64,000 nt of DNA from Siphonodentalium dalli (taxonomy: Eukaryota; Mollusca; Scaphopoda; Gadilida; Siphonodentaliidae), in NCBI GenBank assembly GCA_032622095.1, contig CP136063.1, forward strand, positions 216,087,982-216,151,981, given 5' to 3'. Within the stretch, counting starts at the first letter, position 1. Each line of letters begins with the position of its first letter. The notes below the pieces were generated by a model, which saw only the letters and a list, made by a program, of their open reading frames with translations, ran no database searches and had not been told where the DNA came from. Positions 55,001 to 64,000 of this stretch are shown here, piece after piece. The translations under genes were made by a program, and so were the position numbers.

Positions 55001-58000
55001 TCTCTTCATTCTCTCCTGTTTGGAAAAACGATTAAAATAATAATAATAAATCACAAATTAATCAAAGAATCTTTTTCTGATTCAGTGCTTTTTAATTTTT
55101 TTACATTTTACTTCTAAATCTCAGTGAAATATAATAAGTGAGTCAGACTGGTGTGAGGAAACAACAATAACATTAGACATATATAATACTTGACATGTTC
55201 ATTATTATTGGATTTAGAAACATTGTGATTGAACACATTGTAATTTGAGGTGCCACGATTATTGATTTTGATAATCGATTATCGGTCGCCAATAATCGAC
55301 TATAATTGATTAATCATACTTAATAACATCAGTGGAAGTATTCCATAATATGGCCTATTGGCTGGGTGCTGGTTAACTGCACTGTCGCTGATGTAATTTT
55401 TAATAAAGTTCATGATAAACCAATGTTAATGACCAATGAACACAATGAATCCTATACCAACACAGTTCTCGGCGATGTTATAATATTTGTGAGTTCATTA
55501 GAACGAACGTAGCCATTAATTTCAGTGTTATGAATAGCCAAACATACAAACAATATAGAAGTAGGAATGCACAATGGATGGCCAGCTGTTCCTAAAACAA
55601 GGAATCTAATGTTACGGAAACTATAAGTTTCATAAAACATCCAGAGCGTGGATAACAATCACAAATGTGTGCCCCCCCCCCCCCCCCCCCCCACCCACAA
55701 ATTGCAGGACTCAGAATAAGTCAAGTATTTGATAATATTGACTTTCATTCAGTATTCACCGCATGATATGCGATAGCCTGTACAAGTAACATCTAAGTAT
55801 ACTTATGCAAACAATGTATACTCGCAAATGACACCGCAGAGAAAATCGCTGATTAAAATGCCGTAGGTTCCCTAATTTCCAGAGAATGTCAATCAACTCC
55901 CCATTGGTCCAATCAGATTCAAGGGCAAGTGCATTCAGTTCATTGAACGCAGTGACAGTCGGCACATTTCAAAGACATAGTGCCACCTTTCAAATATACA
56001 ATGATGTCGCCATAAGTTCAAAGCTGCAGTGCCACCTATTTGTAGAATATATAACGACCCGACGAGTAACCATGTCGCATCATCAAATGAACTGCCGACT
56101 GTTTGCAACATAAGTTAGTAGTACTATGTTGTCGGAATCTCATTGATACGCGATCAGTCCTAATATGGAGTTTGATGAATGTATCAAATGAACTGCCGAC
56201 TGTTTGCAACATAAGTTAGTAGTACTATGTTGTCGGAATCTCATTGATACGCGATCAGTCCTAATATGGAGTTTGATGAATGTATCAATTCAAATTGTCA
56301 ACATGCATTTATATTAGAAATCAATATGGACCATTTGCAGATTGTGCCTCCAGATAATTGGAAATCAGCCAGAGAGGCTCATCAATAAATTGAACAAAGC
56401 TGTTCCATTTTAGGCTTAAAAAACATAGTGATGTTTCCCATAACCCGTTCGCCACCAGTCCAGCCCTCCACCCCTACTAATATTATGGACCCCTCTAAAA
56501 AAAAATTAAAAAGTTGGAAAAAAACTTTCACGAATTAGATCTCCAATTGCAGTAAAACTGTGCTTATCAGTCGCCGATTGATACCCTTGTGAATATGGGC
56601 CGGTTCAACAGGCAGATGATGTCGGTAACGGCATCAAGACTTATATCCCTCACAATACCTATAGTAATGTGCTCATTGTGTCCTATTATATCTCTCATAA
56701 TACATACAGTAATATGCTCATTGGTCCTGTGATATCATTGTGCTGCCAGGGCCATATATTCATAATGAATAAAATGAATATGGTATCGTTACACTATTAT
56801 CAAGGCTAACTTAACCCCAGATTTTGTCATGTATTTGACGTGGTTTCGAGTTGATGAGTATCACACATTCAAAATGGCCGAGGCAAAAGGAAACGGGACA
56901 AGAAACGAGGAAAAAGGTAATAAACTAAGATATGACATACTACGTAGTAATTTGGCAGCCCGAGTATATGCTATCCTATTTTTCAAACAAATTGATACCT
57001 CATTTGTGCCCAAACTCAGTTGTTTGCTCCAATATTCTGACCAAAGTTGTCAGTCGAAGGATTCTCCAAAATGTATGGACTGGCGTATTCCACGCACCTC
57101 CGACTGGCAATTTTGGTCAGAATGTTATATAAAACTACTGAGTATTTCCGAATAAATGAGGTATCAACTTGGTTTAGAAATAAACTAGCACATTCTCATA
57201 ACAGTCAAAATGCAATGTTTTGTGTCAGTTCCTCATATATTATGTTTTTTGTGCGTTTGCATTTGCCTCGGCCATTTTGTATGCATGGTACTCACCAACC
57301 TCGAAACCACGTGATTCCCCACCGTGCTGTTGATAACGTACCTTTTCTTGATCAGCTTTGAGAGACTCTAGATATGCTTCATCTTGTTCTTGTCTTAGAG
57401 ATTGATTAAAACTCCTTTCTTCTCTGTGTAAATATGAGAAGAGACAATGAATGTACAAATGTACATGTTTTGTAGATTTAACTACATCAAGTTTCATACT
57501 AAAATATATGTATCACAAAATTCACAAGTTATCACATGTTGATCTCTCATTGAAACAATATAGCCACATAGAGCCAGCATCTCAGGGATTTTTCTAACCT
57601 TTTGGGAAAGAGTCCAGGACCCGTTGCATTTGAAAAGGGAAAAGTTTTCCAGATTTTGAGAAAAAAATAAAATAAATAGCCTCCCTCCCTCATATCAACA
57701 GTGATCACTTCGACTGGAGCTTGCTGAAATTTTGCGAAACCCTGTGCCAATGCATTCTTATATATGCGATTAACTCATAGGGAGCCTCGCATATATAATA
57801 GAATACATTGGCCTAACAATATTTACCTTGACCTTATAAGCCAGTGCATTCTCTTATACATATAAGAGAATGCATTGTCACAGGATCCTTAATGCTGCAC
57901 CAGCGCAGCTCCCATCATGAAAGGGTTAATAGCATCAATGGAAAGGTTAGTGTCACCAAATTCACCCTCTGGGAACCTCATTCTGCTTAGGCCTTAACTG

Positions 58001-61000
58001 ATATGGGAGACCTAGGATAATATTAAAGTACCCCAGTTGAAGTTGGCATTGTTCACCCATTAGTCACCTCGATTGTGCATTTTATCTTCTGCAAATTAGG
58101 GGATATCGAAACCGAATAGAAGGGAAAAAGGAACTAAAAATTTCCCAGAACATGAGGCCTAAGCAGAATGAGGCCCCCAGAGGGTGAATTTGGTGATGCT
58201 ATCTGGCTGTGCCAGATAGCATCACTAAATTCACCCTTTGGGGACCTCATTCTGCAAATGACAGACACACTATTTGCAGGCTTGCCCCTGGCATTGCCCA
58301 ACTAAATCCCTGCATCTCGTGTAAACTCTACTTTATTTCATCCCTAAATAAAACATGAAAGTACTTGATGTGAAGTAACATATAGATGAGAGAAATATAA
58401 GAGAAATATAAGAGGGAAGAAGAGGTTTTGGCATGGAGTGTTGGGGATTATATGGAGCCATCTCCCGAGCCAGTGGTGTCTAACTAGTTAAGTTATACTC
58501 TTTGAGCAATATTTAATCACAGCCAACCCAATGATCCTTCAAACAAAATTTGGGGCCGACCCGTGGTATTGGAAAAATAATCTGAAGACAATGTTAACCC
58601 TTTCATGACAGAAATCATGCTGGTGCAGCATTAAAGATCATGTGCCAATTCATTCTCTTATCTATGTGAGTTTTCCATAGGGAGCCTCACATATACAAGA
58701 GAATGTAGTGGCTTACAAGGTCAAGGTAAATATTGTTAGACATGAGGCTCCCTAAGGGAGACTCACATATAAAGGAGAATGCATTGGCACAGGGTTTTCA
58801 CAAAATTTCAAGTAGCTCTTGTAATGGAAGGTTTATTGGACACAAGCAGTCTCTTGTGCATACACCATTTGACTGTGTATGGAAATGAGAGATAAAATAT
58901 AAGAAGGTTGATTCTATTTTGCAGTATACCTGTCAGCTCTGGCTGATAACAAGGAAACTTCATTGTCATCCATAACTCTATTCAACTGCTGCAATAAAGC
59001 TGTGCCCTCTGAAATCATAAAAATAAATGTTAAAGGGAAAGGTAGCCTCAATTAACAAAACAATGTATATGCTTAAAGAATGTGGTGAGTTTAAACCTAT
59101 ACTTATACCTAGTATTAACCCTTTCATGATGAGAGCTGAGCTGGTGCAGCATTAAAGATCCTGTGCCAGTGCATTCTCTTATATATGCAAGTCTCCTATT
59201 GGGAGCCTCCCATATATATAAGAGAATGCACTGGCTTACAAGGTCAAGGTAAATAGTGTTAGGCCAATGTATTCTCTTATATATGCAAGGCTCACTATGG
59301 GAGACTTGCATATAAAAGAGAATGCATTGGCACAGGGTTTTCACAAAATTTCAGGAAGCTTCAGTCATGGAAGGGTTAATACTTCTTTTTTCCTGTACAT
59401 ACCTGGTATGAAACTTGGGATGTAACATATTTTAATCAGTTTGATCGGAAATAATTCCTCAGTAATTTTTTCACTATTATCAACGACGATAGCTCTAATC
59501 TTCAGAATAGCAAACTTGAATGTCCACCAATATACAGCAAATTAAAATAAACAAATAAAAAACAAGTTTTAAAGATAGTGTATTAATTTCGTAGCGAGTT
59601 TTATATAGATTACGGGGCATCTACCTATATAAAGGCCAAGTGTTTGTGTCTGTGTGTGTCAGTCTGTAACTCTGTCACAATTTTCACATGTCACCCTCAT
59701 GTCCGATTGCACCCAAATTTTTAGCACATTAGAATACGAAATGCAAACTTTCAGGCCAATCGGTGCAAGACGACCTGAGATACCGGTATAACATGTTTCC
59801 CAAAGATTATCAAGGTGATATTTTCACGGATATAGTGCGTTTCTCCGAAGACGAATGTGTTTTCAGTGGCGTCCGTCATTACAAAACATAAAAGCTAAAT
59901 TCCGAACAAACTCCATGCACCGTTTGCCTGCTTTTTGTGACAGGCAATCCCTAAGTAAATAATAGACATGAATCAAAGACATCTATCCAAAAAGCTTCTA
60001 TCAAATAATATATTTTTTTTCTCATAAAATCCCAGATCAGTTTTTAATAGGGGCTATTTTTATAACAGGAATCTTGCAAACATTGGAGGCTCACAGAGTG
60101 TAAGAAGAGGGAGAACTCTATCTTGTTAGCACTCAATCAATGCAAATAAGAGATTTCATTAACAATTACGCTTGGCTGCATTAGAATCACACCACTTTAT
60201 TATGCCTTTTAGACTATACCAAATCCTCAGTTTTATCTCCATTTTATTCACAAAATCAGCAGTTTTTTTTATAAATATTATGTTGTTTTTGGAATGTGGC
60301 CTAAGAGATACACTATCACTGAACGCTATATGATATTGTGCAAAGAACTCATGATTCAAACAATGATTGAATCCACAATATTTTACCTATTGGTCCCTCA
60401 ATCCTGGCAACGACAGTCATCTTATTCTCTCGTAAAACAACCAATGCGAGGAATGGATATGAGTTCTCTCGCAGTGCTTGAGAAACTGAAATATAAAATT
60501 ATGGTCATTAACCCTTCCATGACTGGAGCTTCCTGAAATTTTGCAAAACCCCTGAGCCAATACATTCGCCTAACAATATTTACCTACCAGTGCATTCACT
60601 TATATATGCGAGGCTCCCTATGTCATATATAAGAGAATGCAATGGCACTGGATATTTAATGCTGCACCAGCGCAGTCTGAAGGTGCCATTTCTTCATGGT
60701 GAACAAATATAGATAACATTTATTAAATAAATGGATGTTAATTTTATGGATGTTAATTTTGTTGTTTTCAGAGTATGGATGAGAACTTGTCTGACATTTA
60801 TAGTGAAATATTAAATCTTCCAACAGGTGTTATGTATTGAATGCAACAAAATTGTCATTAATTTCTCTTATTTATTTATTTGGCAAGTTTTTTCGTGGAT
60901 CATAACAACATAAATATTGCTTCAATAACAGCATGAAAACAAATTGGGATGTCATGGTTGTCATGTGATCACAATTCGTACCCATTTCTCAAAGTGAAAT

Positions 61001-63754
61001 CCCAGTACTGTTATGGTCCAAATATCTAGTTCATTATCGGTCATATTACTGCTTCATATTATATAGATCTGTAGAGCGTTTATATCTATATTAAAAAAAC
61101 AAACAAACAAACAAAAAAGAACAGGAAAACACTAAAATTGGATTTAGGAACAGATTGTCAATAATACCAAGAATGAACTTTATGTTGACAGCAATCTTCA
61201 ATGAGAAAAGGAATTGAAATTGAAGTAGTCCATATCAACTGTAAATTGCTTTAGAATGCAGTTTTACAGACATGAAATTGAAATCAAAGGGAAGTTGAAT
61301 CTGACAGAACAGTTCTACCAGGTACTTATAGCCAGTGCTTTTCCACTATCTGGATAATGTCAATTTTTCCAGCAGTCAAACACCACCATACTGATCCAGG
61401 ACCCAGCGTACTTATATCTGGAAGGATCCTACGCTGACAAATACAGATACAAGAACCTGGAATTCCTATGTTCATTTTCCAGTTTTCAGTATAAGTGTAC
61501 GAACCATGAGTGATGTTATTTCAACCAATGAAAGCAACACATTCAAGTTCCACGGAGTGAATACATGCACAAATGACCACTGACCTCTAAAGCCTTCAGG
61601 ACTATTAGTATTGCAGGCCCAGAATATTAACCGTGTATTGAGAAAATCTGTAACATCGTTATTGCATAAGGTATTTCTGTAAATAAAAAAATAAAAATAT
61701 GCACAGAAATCATGTACCTAACATATTGCTTAAAGATACGGGTGGCCTTGGCAGTGGGTATAGCTGTTAAAATAGTCACATCTGCTAAATCCAATATTAT
61801 ATAATAGACAGATGTTGTTCTTATACCAATCATACATATAGAGTACATTGCATGTTATTGTCATGTTTGTATGCTTTGTTATGTAAACAAATACCTAAAA
61901 TATTACAAAACCGTTAGTTTAAAACTGATTAAAAAAATTATTTGTGCACATAATTTGGAGATTAAAAATATTGAACAAACACCCTAGTAATTAAAAGTCC
62001 TTATATTTGAGTACCTTTGATGGAAACATCTGCTGTCCCTGTCAAATATTCTTAATTTATATGACCGAGTCACTCTGCTGTCCCTGCCAAATATTCTAAA
62101 TCTATATGATTGACTCCCCCAAAATGTATCTGTTGTATTGCCACACAAGGTGTGGAAACGGACCCCTTTCAGGTTACTTCAGACCAGACTTACCTACAAA
62201 AATCTTCTGTATCCTGGTGGTCATCACCATGCAGATACACCAATAAAAACCGTAGTTCAGATTTTGCATCATTTAGGGCCTGAAATTTAATAATAGAGTA
62301 AATATTTAAATTTATCAAGACAAGCCTGCAAACAGTTTGTCTGTCATTTGTAGAATGAGATCGCCAGAGGGTGAATTTATTGATGCTATCCCATAGAGTA
62401 GGCTAGCATCACCAAATTCACCCTCTGGGGACCTCATTCTGCTTAGGCTTCATCTTCTGGGAAGTATCTATAATCTCAAATTAACATTTATAGTTACCTT
62501 TTCCTTTCTGGGATGTTTCTTTTTCCACTAATTTGCAGAAGATTAAAAGCATAATCGAGATGACTAATGGGTAAACATCACAAACTTCAACTGGGGAACT
62601 TCAATCTGATCCTTAGGTCTCCCATAGCAATTGAGGCCTAAGCAGAATGAAGTTCCCAGATGATGAATTTGGTGATGTTAGCCCGCCATGAGGGATAGCG
62701 TCACTAAATTCACCCATTTTGACCTTAAACAGGCTTCCAAATTCAACACCATAGATGCCTGGCCCCTTTGATCCTTTAGTAAATAAACATTTTTTTTTAA
62801 ATCAAAATTTAATAAAACAGTGTTATAACATCTGCAGGGGTACCCAGAGTCACTGCACCAAATGTGGTTGAAATCAGTACAGGGGTCTGGGAGAAAAATC
62901 ATGAACAGACAGATTCTACTCTTATATATTATATAGATGAATGTCGAGGATTGGTTTTATCAGAATGACACTGTTGGGAAATAATTTTCATTACAGCATT
63001 TATTTTATCAATATACAGTTGTTTTATTTTGTATTTTGATCACAGATTCAACAAGAGATGGACTGTTGTCCGGTGCATACCCCCTTGTGGTATACCGTCT
63101 AGTGTGGGCATATCTATAACTTATGACTGCTATACTCAGACAGATGGACCCAAAAATCAGCATTTTCATATAAACAAAGATGAATAACTATAGAACAAAA
63201 AAACAAAACAAAACAGTTGAATGTGCCATTAAATGTCCTCATAGTGGTGAACATCCATACAAAATGTCATCGAGATCCGAGCATTACTGTTCAAGTTATG
63301 ACATCGCATGGACCAAAGAGCAAACATTTCCAGATAAACAAAGATGAATAACTCTAGAATGGAAAATCCAAACAAAACAATGGAACCCTCTATTGAATGT
63401 CCTGATGGTAGTGACAATCCATACCAAATTTCATTGAGATCCCACCACAACTTTTGAAGTTACGACACGAACAGACACCAGATGGACCAAAAAGCCAACA
63501 TTTCTAGATAAACAAAGATGTATGACTCTAGAATGGATACTAACATGACTGTATACAGGATGGGTTATTATTATATGGCGAGGATAATAACCTGACTGTA
63601 TGTTCTCTGGTAAAATACAGGATGGGTTATTATTATTTGGCGTGCATACTAACCTGACTGTATGTTCCCTGGTAGAATACAGGATGAGTTACACCAAAGT
63701 CTTCATCAAATTTACGGATAAAATTCATTACATCGCCTAAAGGATTCGTTACAT
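51864..63754 (-). CDS. FAF2: FAF2 (UBXD8), nine exons, amino-terminal part outside the window
   Basis: FAF2 is an ER and lipid-droplet protein that recruits p97/VCP through a UBX domain, acting in ER-associated degradation and lipid-droplet turnover. Minus-strand exons are 63754-63654, 62279-62194, 61676-61585, 60485-60387, 59008-58930, 57423-57342, 55015-54926, 53447-53304 and 52043-51864. All introns are GT-AG and all phases agree, giving about 316 residues; the human protein is about 445, so the UBA domain and the hydrophobic hairpin lie beyond 64000. The order is UAS thioredoxin-like region (HPVFYQGTYSQ, FLLVYLHGDDHQD, FWACNTNSPEGF), Glu/Arg-rich coiled coil (QDEAYLESLKADQEK), then UBX domain with the p97-binding FPR motif (TNFPRKV). 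The introns hold many MITEs. The closest alternative is FAF1, but the UAS residues fit FAF2 better. Confidence 0.95.
52115..52388. mobile_element. Family C MITE in FAF2 intron
   Basis: TTAA at 52115-52118 and 52385-52388; left half CTATAGTAAATACTCATTGA, right half CTTATGGGAGAATCCATTTG. Uninterrupted 274-bp copy. Confidence 0.85.
52458..52690. mobile_element. Family C MITE, second half eroded
   Basis: CCCTTTCTATACTGAATGGA at the left; GTTGAACTTATTATCTGAAC near the right, then decay. The left border is TTAT rather than TTAA. Confidence 0.7.
52691..53303. other. FAF2: FAF2 intron sequence without recognised element
   Basis: AT-rich, no hairpin or repeat recognised up to the exon at 53304. Confidence 0.5.
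53304..53447 (-). CDS. FAF2: FAF2 exon (first half of UBX domain)
   Basis: 48 codons in phase 0 between ATTTATAG and AAG|GTCAGA. Reads RNELPDEPASDHSDAVRILL then KSPNGMRLERRFLKTDSLK, the first strands of the UBX ubiquitin-like fold. Confidence 0.92.
53481..53669. mobile_element. Family B MITE, reverse orientation, partly deleted
   Basis: CTGGAGCTTCCTGGAATTTT at the left, one full hairpin, and CAGCTCCCATCATGAAAAGA then TTAA (53666-53669) at the right. The first hairpin is shortened. Confidence 0.75.
54014..54266. mobile_element. Family B MITE, reverse orientation
   Basis: Left AACCCTTTCATGACCGGAGC, right GAGTCATGAAAGGA and TTAA at 54263-54266; both hairpins present. Confidence 0.8.
54421..54910. 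mobile_element. Family C MITE interrupted by family G, next to a FAF2 splice donor
   Basis: Left border TTAT at 54421, right border TTAA at 54907-54910. Family G sits at 54511-54764. The right border is only 16 bp from the last base of the FAF2 exon at 54926. Confidence 0.8.
54511..54764. mobile_element. Family G MITE (hAT-like) with exact 8-bp duplication
   Basis: Ends CAAGCCTTGAAATAGTG and CACTATTTCAAGGCTTG, flanked by TAAGAATC at 54503-54510 and 54765-54772. Inside are two hairpins built from AATGAGGTCCCCAGAGGGTG arms. This is the cleanest copy for defining the family. Confidence 0.9.
54926..55015 (-). CDS. FAF2: FAF2 exon (coiled coil)
   Basis: 30 codons, phase 0, between CCAAACAG and GAG|GTGGTA. 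Rich in Glu and Arg (ERMKREERELQEKEEERQRN), the coiled coil before the UBX domain. The donor lies 16 bp from the end of a TTAA-flanked family C element. Confidence 0.9.
55247..56160. repeat. Long dispersed repeat, copy 2 (copy 1 at 18605-19262)
   Basis: Starts GAGGTGCCACGATTATTGAT and shares the block order of the 18.6 kb copy, with an extra 260 bp (about 55350-55610) and a 21-base C run at 55672-55692 where the other copy has a short GC stretch. Confidence 0.75.
56082..56283. repeat. Perfect 101-bp tandem duplication
   Basis: The segment from ATCAAATGAACTGCCGACTG to GTTTGATGAATGT is present twice in direct succession (56082-56182, 56183-56283) without visible differences, so it is recent or an assembly artefact. 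Confidence 0.85.
56284..56838. other. FAF2: FAF2 intron sequence without recognised element
   Basis: A short imperfect duplication (TATATCCCTCACAATACCTA and TATATCTCTCATAATACATA) near 56642-56703; otherwise nothing. Confidence 0.45.
56839..57311. mobile_element. TIR element beside a FAF2 exon
   Basis: CGTGGTTTCGAG..TGAGTA and AAAATGGCCGAGGCAAA at the left recur in reverse complement at the right (57245-57311). Its right end is 30 bp from the FAF2 donor at 57342. No target duplication was recognised. Confidence 0.65.
57342..57423 (-). CDS. FAF2: FAF2 exon (start of coiled coil)
   Basis: 82 bases between TACACAG and AAAAG|GTACGT. Reads EERSFNQSLRQEQDEAYLES followed by LKADQEK, a signature of FAF family proteins. 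Confidence 0.93.
57705..57929. mobile_element. Family B MITE, reverse orientation
   Basis: CTGGAGCTTGCTGAAATTTT at the left; CAGCTCCCATCATGAAAGGG and TTAA (57926-57929) at the right. The second hairpin is shortened. Confidence 0.75.
57940..58283. mobile_element. Family G MITE, long form, left end missing
   Basis: AAATTCACCCTCTGGGAACC, the inner arm TTTTATCTTCTGCAAATTAG, and the right end ACACACTATTTGCAGGCTTG. Begins right after a family B element. Confidence 0.7.
58594..58837. mobile_element. Family B MITE
   Basis: TTAA at 58594-58597 with CCCTTTCATGACAGAAATCA; the right end GTAATGGAAGGTTTATTG has lost TTAA; part of the second hairpin is deleted. Confidence 0.75.
58930..59008 (-). CDS. FAF2: FAF2 exon (end of UAS domain)
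   Basis: 79 bases between GATTTCAG and ACAG|GTATAC. Reads EGTALLQQLNRVMDDNEVSL then LSARADR across its junctions. Confidence 0.9.
59115..59379. mobile_element. Family B MITE, complete
   Basis: TTAA at 59115-59118 and 59376-59379, ends CCCTTTCATGATGAGAGCTG and GCTTCAGTCATGGAAGGG, two hairpins. It sits 107 bp upstream of a FAF2 exon on the minus strand. Confidence 0.85.
59380..60386. other. FAF2: FAF2 intron sequence without recognised element
   Basis: A dispersed-repeat-like segment (CATCTACCTATATAAAGGCC, then GTGTCTGTGTGTGTCAGTCT) lies near 59618-59680; nothing else is identified. Confidence 0.45.
60387..60485 (-). CDS. FAF2: FAF2 exon (UAS domain)
   Basis: 99 bases between ATATTTCAG and ATAG|GTAAAA. 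Reads SQALRENSYPFLALVVLREN and KMTVVARIEGP, typical of the thioredoxin-like UAS fold. Confidence 0.94.
60508..60675. mobile_element. Family B MITE, truncated
   Basis: CATTAACCCTTCCATGACTG at the left; the first hairpin is lost and the right end stops at CAGCGCAGTCTG. It begins 22 bp from a FAF2 acceptor. Confidence 0.7.
60676..61584. other. FAF2: FAF2 intron sequence without recognised element
   Basis: AT-rich with simple AAAC repeats near 61098; no repeat family recognised. Confidence 0.45.
61585..61676 (-). CDS. FAF2: FAF2 exon (UAS domain)
   Basis: 92 bases between TTTACAG and AGAG|GTCAGT. Reads NTLCNNDVTDFLNTRLIFWA then CNTNSPEGFR. Open reading in this frame is short, so it is easily missed by a length cut-off. 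Confidence 0.93.
62194..62279 (-). CDS. FAF2: FAF2 exon (UAS domain)
   Basis: 86 bases between AAATTTCAG and GTAG|GTAAGT. Reads ALNDAKSELRFLLVYLHGDD then HQDTEDFC. Confidence 0.94.
62321..62720. mobile_element. Family G MITE, long form, right end eroded
   Basis: CAAGCCTGCAAACAG at the left, AGAGGGTGAATTTATTGATG arms, then decay after AAATTCACCCATTTTGACC. Confidence 0.7.
63060..63540. repeat. Tandem repeat, about 185 bp period
   Basis: AGATAAACAAAGATGAATAA, CTCTAGAATGG and GTCCTGATGGTAGTGACAAT blocks recur at about 63165, 63332 and 63507; units contain CAGATGGACC motifs seen in other dispersed repeats here. Confidence 0.7.
63542..63660 (-). repeat. FAF2: Tandem duplication of a FAF2 exon end and its splice donor
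   Basis: On the minus strand the exon end CATCCTGTATTCTACCAGGG..AACATACAGTCAG|GTTAG is followed 62 bp later by CATCCTGTATTTTACCAGAG..AACATACAGTCAG|GTTAT (duplicate donor at 63592/63591), and then by a deleted third copy ending CAGTCATGTTAG at about 63542. Confidence 0.85.
63654..63754 (-). CDS. FAF2: FAF2 exon (before and start of UAS domain), first one inside the window
   Basis: 101 bases between AATTTTCAG and GTCAG|GTTAGT. Reads DVTNPLGDVMNFIRKFDEDF then GVTHPVFYQGTYSQ. Its last 40 bases and donor are duplicated in the following intron (see repeat at 63542-63660). Confidence 0.94.
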
Positions 63755-63795
63755 CTGAAAATTAATAAACACAATTAAATTTTTTTAAATCCTGT

Positions 63796-64000
63796 TTAAC
63801 CCTTTCATGATGGGAGCTGCACTTGGGCTGCAAAAAAAAGACTCTGTGTCAGTGCATTCTCTTATATATGCTACTCTCCCATAGGGAGCCTCGCATATAT
63901 AAGAGAATGCACTGGCTTACAAGTTCAAGGTAAACATTGTTAGGCCAATATATTCTCTTATATATGTGTGGCTCCTTATGAGAGACTCTCATATATAAGA
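63796..64000. mobile_element. Family B MITE, cut by the window edge
   Basis: TTAA at 63796-63799, CCCTTTCATGATGGGAGCTG, the first hairpin complete, and the second running off the end. Confidence 0.85.

Noticed and set aside
57240-57497. 85-codon minus-strand frame taken as a whole gene
   Set aside because: Only 57423-57342 is coding (FAF2 exon); the rest is intron and the end of a TIR element.
61627-61848. 73-codon minus-strand frame overlapping a FAF2 exon
   Set aside because: Wrong register; the true exon is 61676-61585 in another frame, supported by splice sites and phase.

Overview
The window looks like AT-rich nuclear DNA from an invertebrate animal. It has two protein-coding genes with GT-AG introns, a CR1/Jockey-like LINE, and a very high density of small non-autonomous DNA transposons. 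The low-copy repeat types (repeats with GTCCGTCC-like ends, TTAA-flanked MITEs, hAT-like hairpins) suggest a marine invertebrate, perhaps a lophotrochozoan such as a mollusc or annelid. That placement is an inference with low confidence. Nothing bacterial, viral, CRISPR-like or operon-like was seen. Layout: 1-12.5 kb has no confident gene. It holds tandem and palindromic repeats, a 0.75 kb minisatellite, and one weak candidate exon for a secreted peptide on the minus strand (8197-8352). From 12.5 to 16.3 kb a diverged foldback element is split by a LINE (frameshifted endonuclease remnant plus a long reverse-transcriptase ORF) and by a further hairpin element. From 16.5 to 21.1 kb there are MITEs and a degenerate satellite-like array. 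From 21.36 to 28.57 kb on the plus strand is WDR24, a GATOR2 subunit, in two coding exons separated by a 4.8 kb intron packed with nested MITEs. From 28.6 to 51.2 kb no gene is recognised; this stretch is a mosaic of dispersed repeats, several with clear target-site duplications. From 51.86 to 63.75 kb on the minus strand are nine exons of FAF2 (UBXD8), covering the UAS-domain region, coiled coil and UBX domain; its amino-terminal exons lie beyond the right edge. The two genes need not be functionally linked. WDR24 acts in amino-acid signalling to mTORC1, and FAF2 recruits p97/VCP in ER-associated degradation and on lipid droplets. The most notable non-genic signal is a group of at least six different short elements. 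They all sit at TTAA and nearly all begin CCCTTT (a piggyBac-like end), but otherwise have unrelated interiors. Several share one internal hairpin cassette, and they are repeatedly inserted into one another; one composite in the WDR24 intron contains five other insertions. Exon boundaries for FAF2 and WDR24 were worked out by hand from reading frame, splice-site dinucleotides and recognisable family residues.
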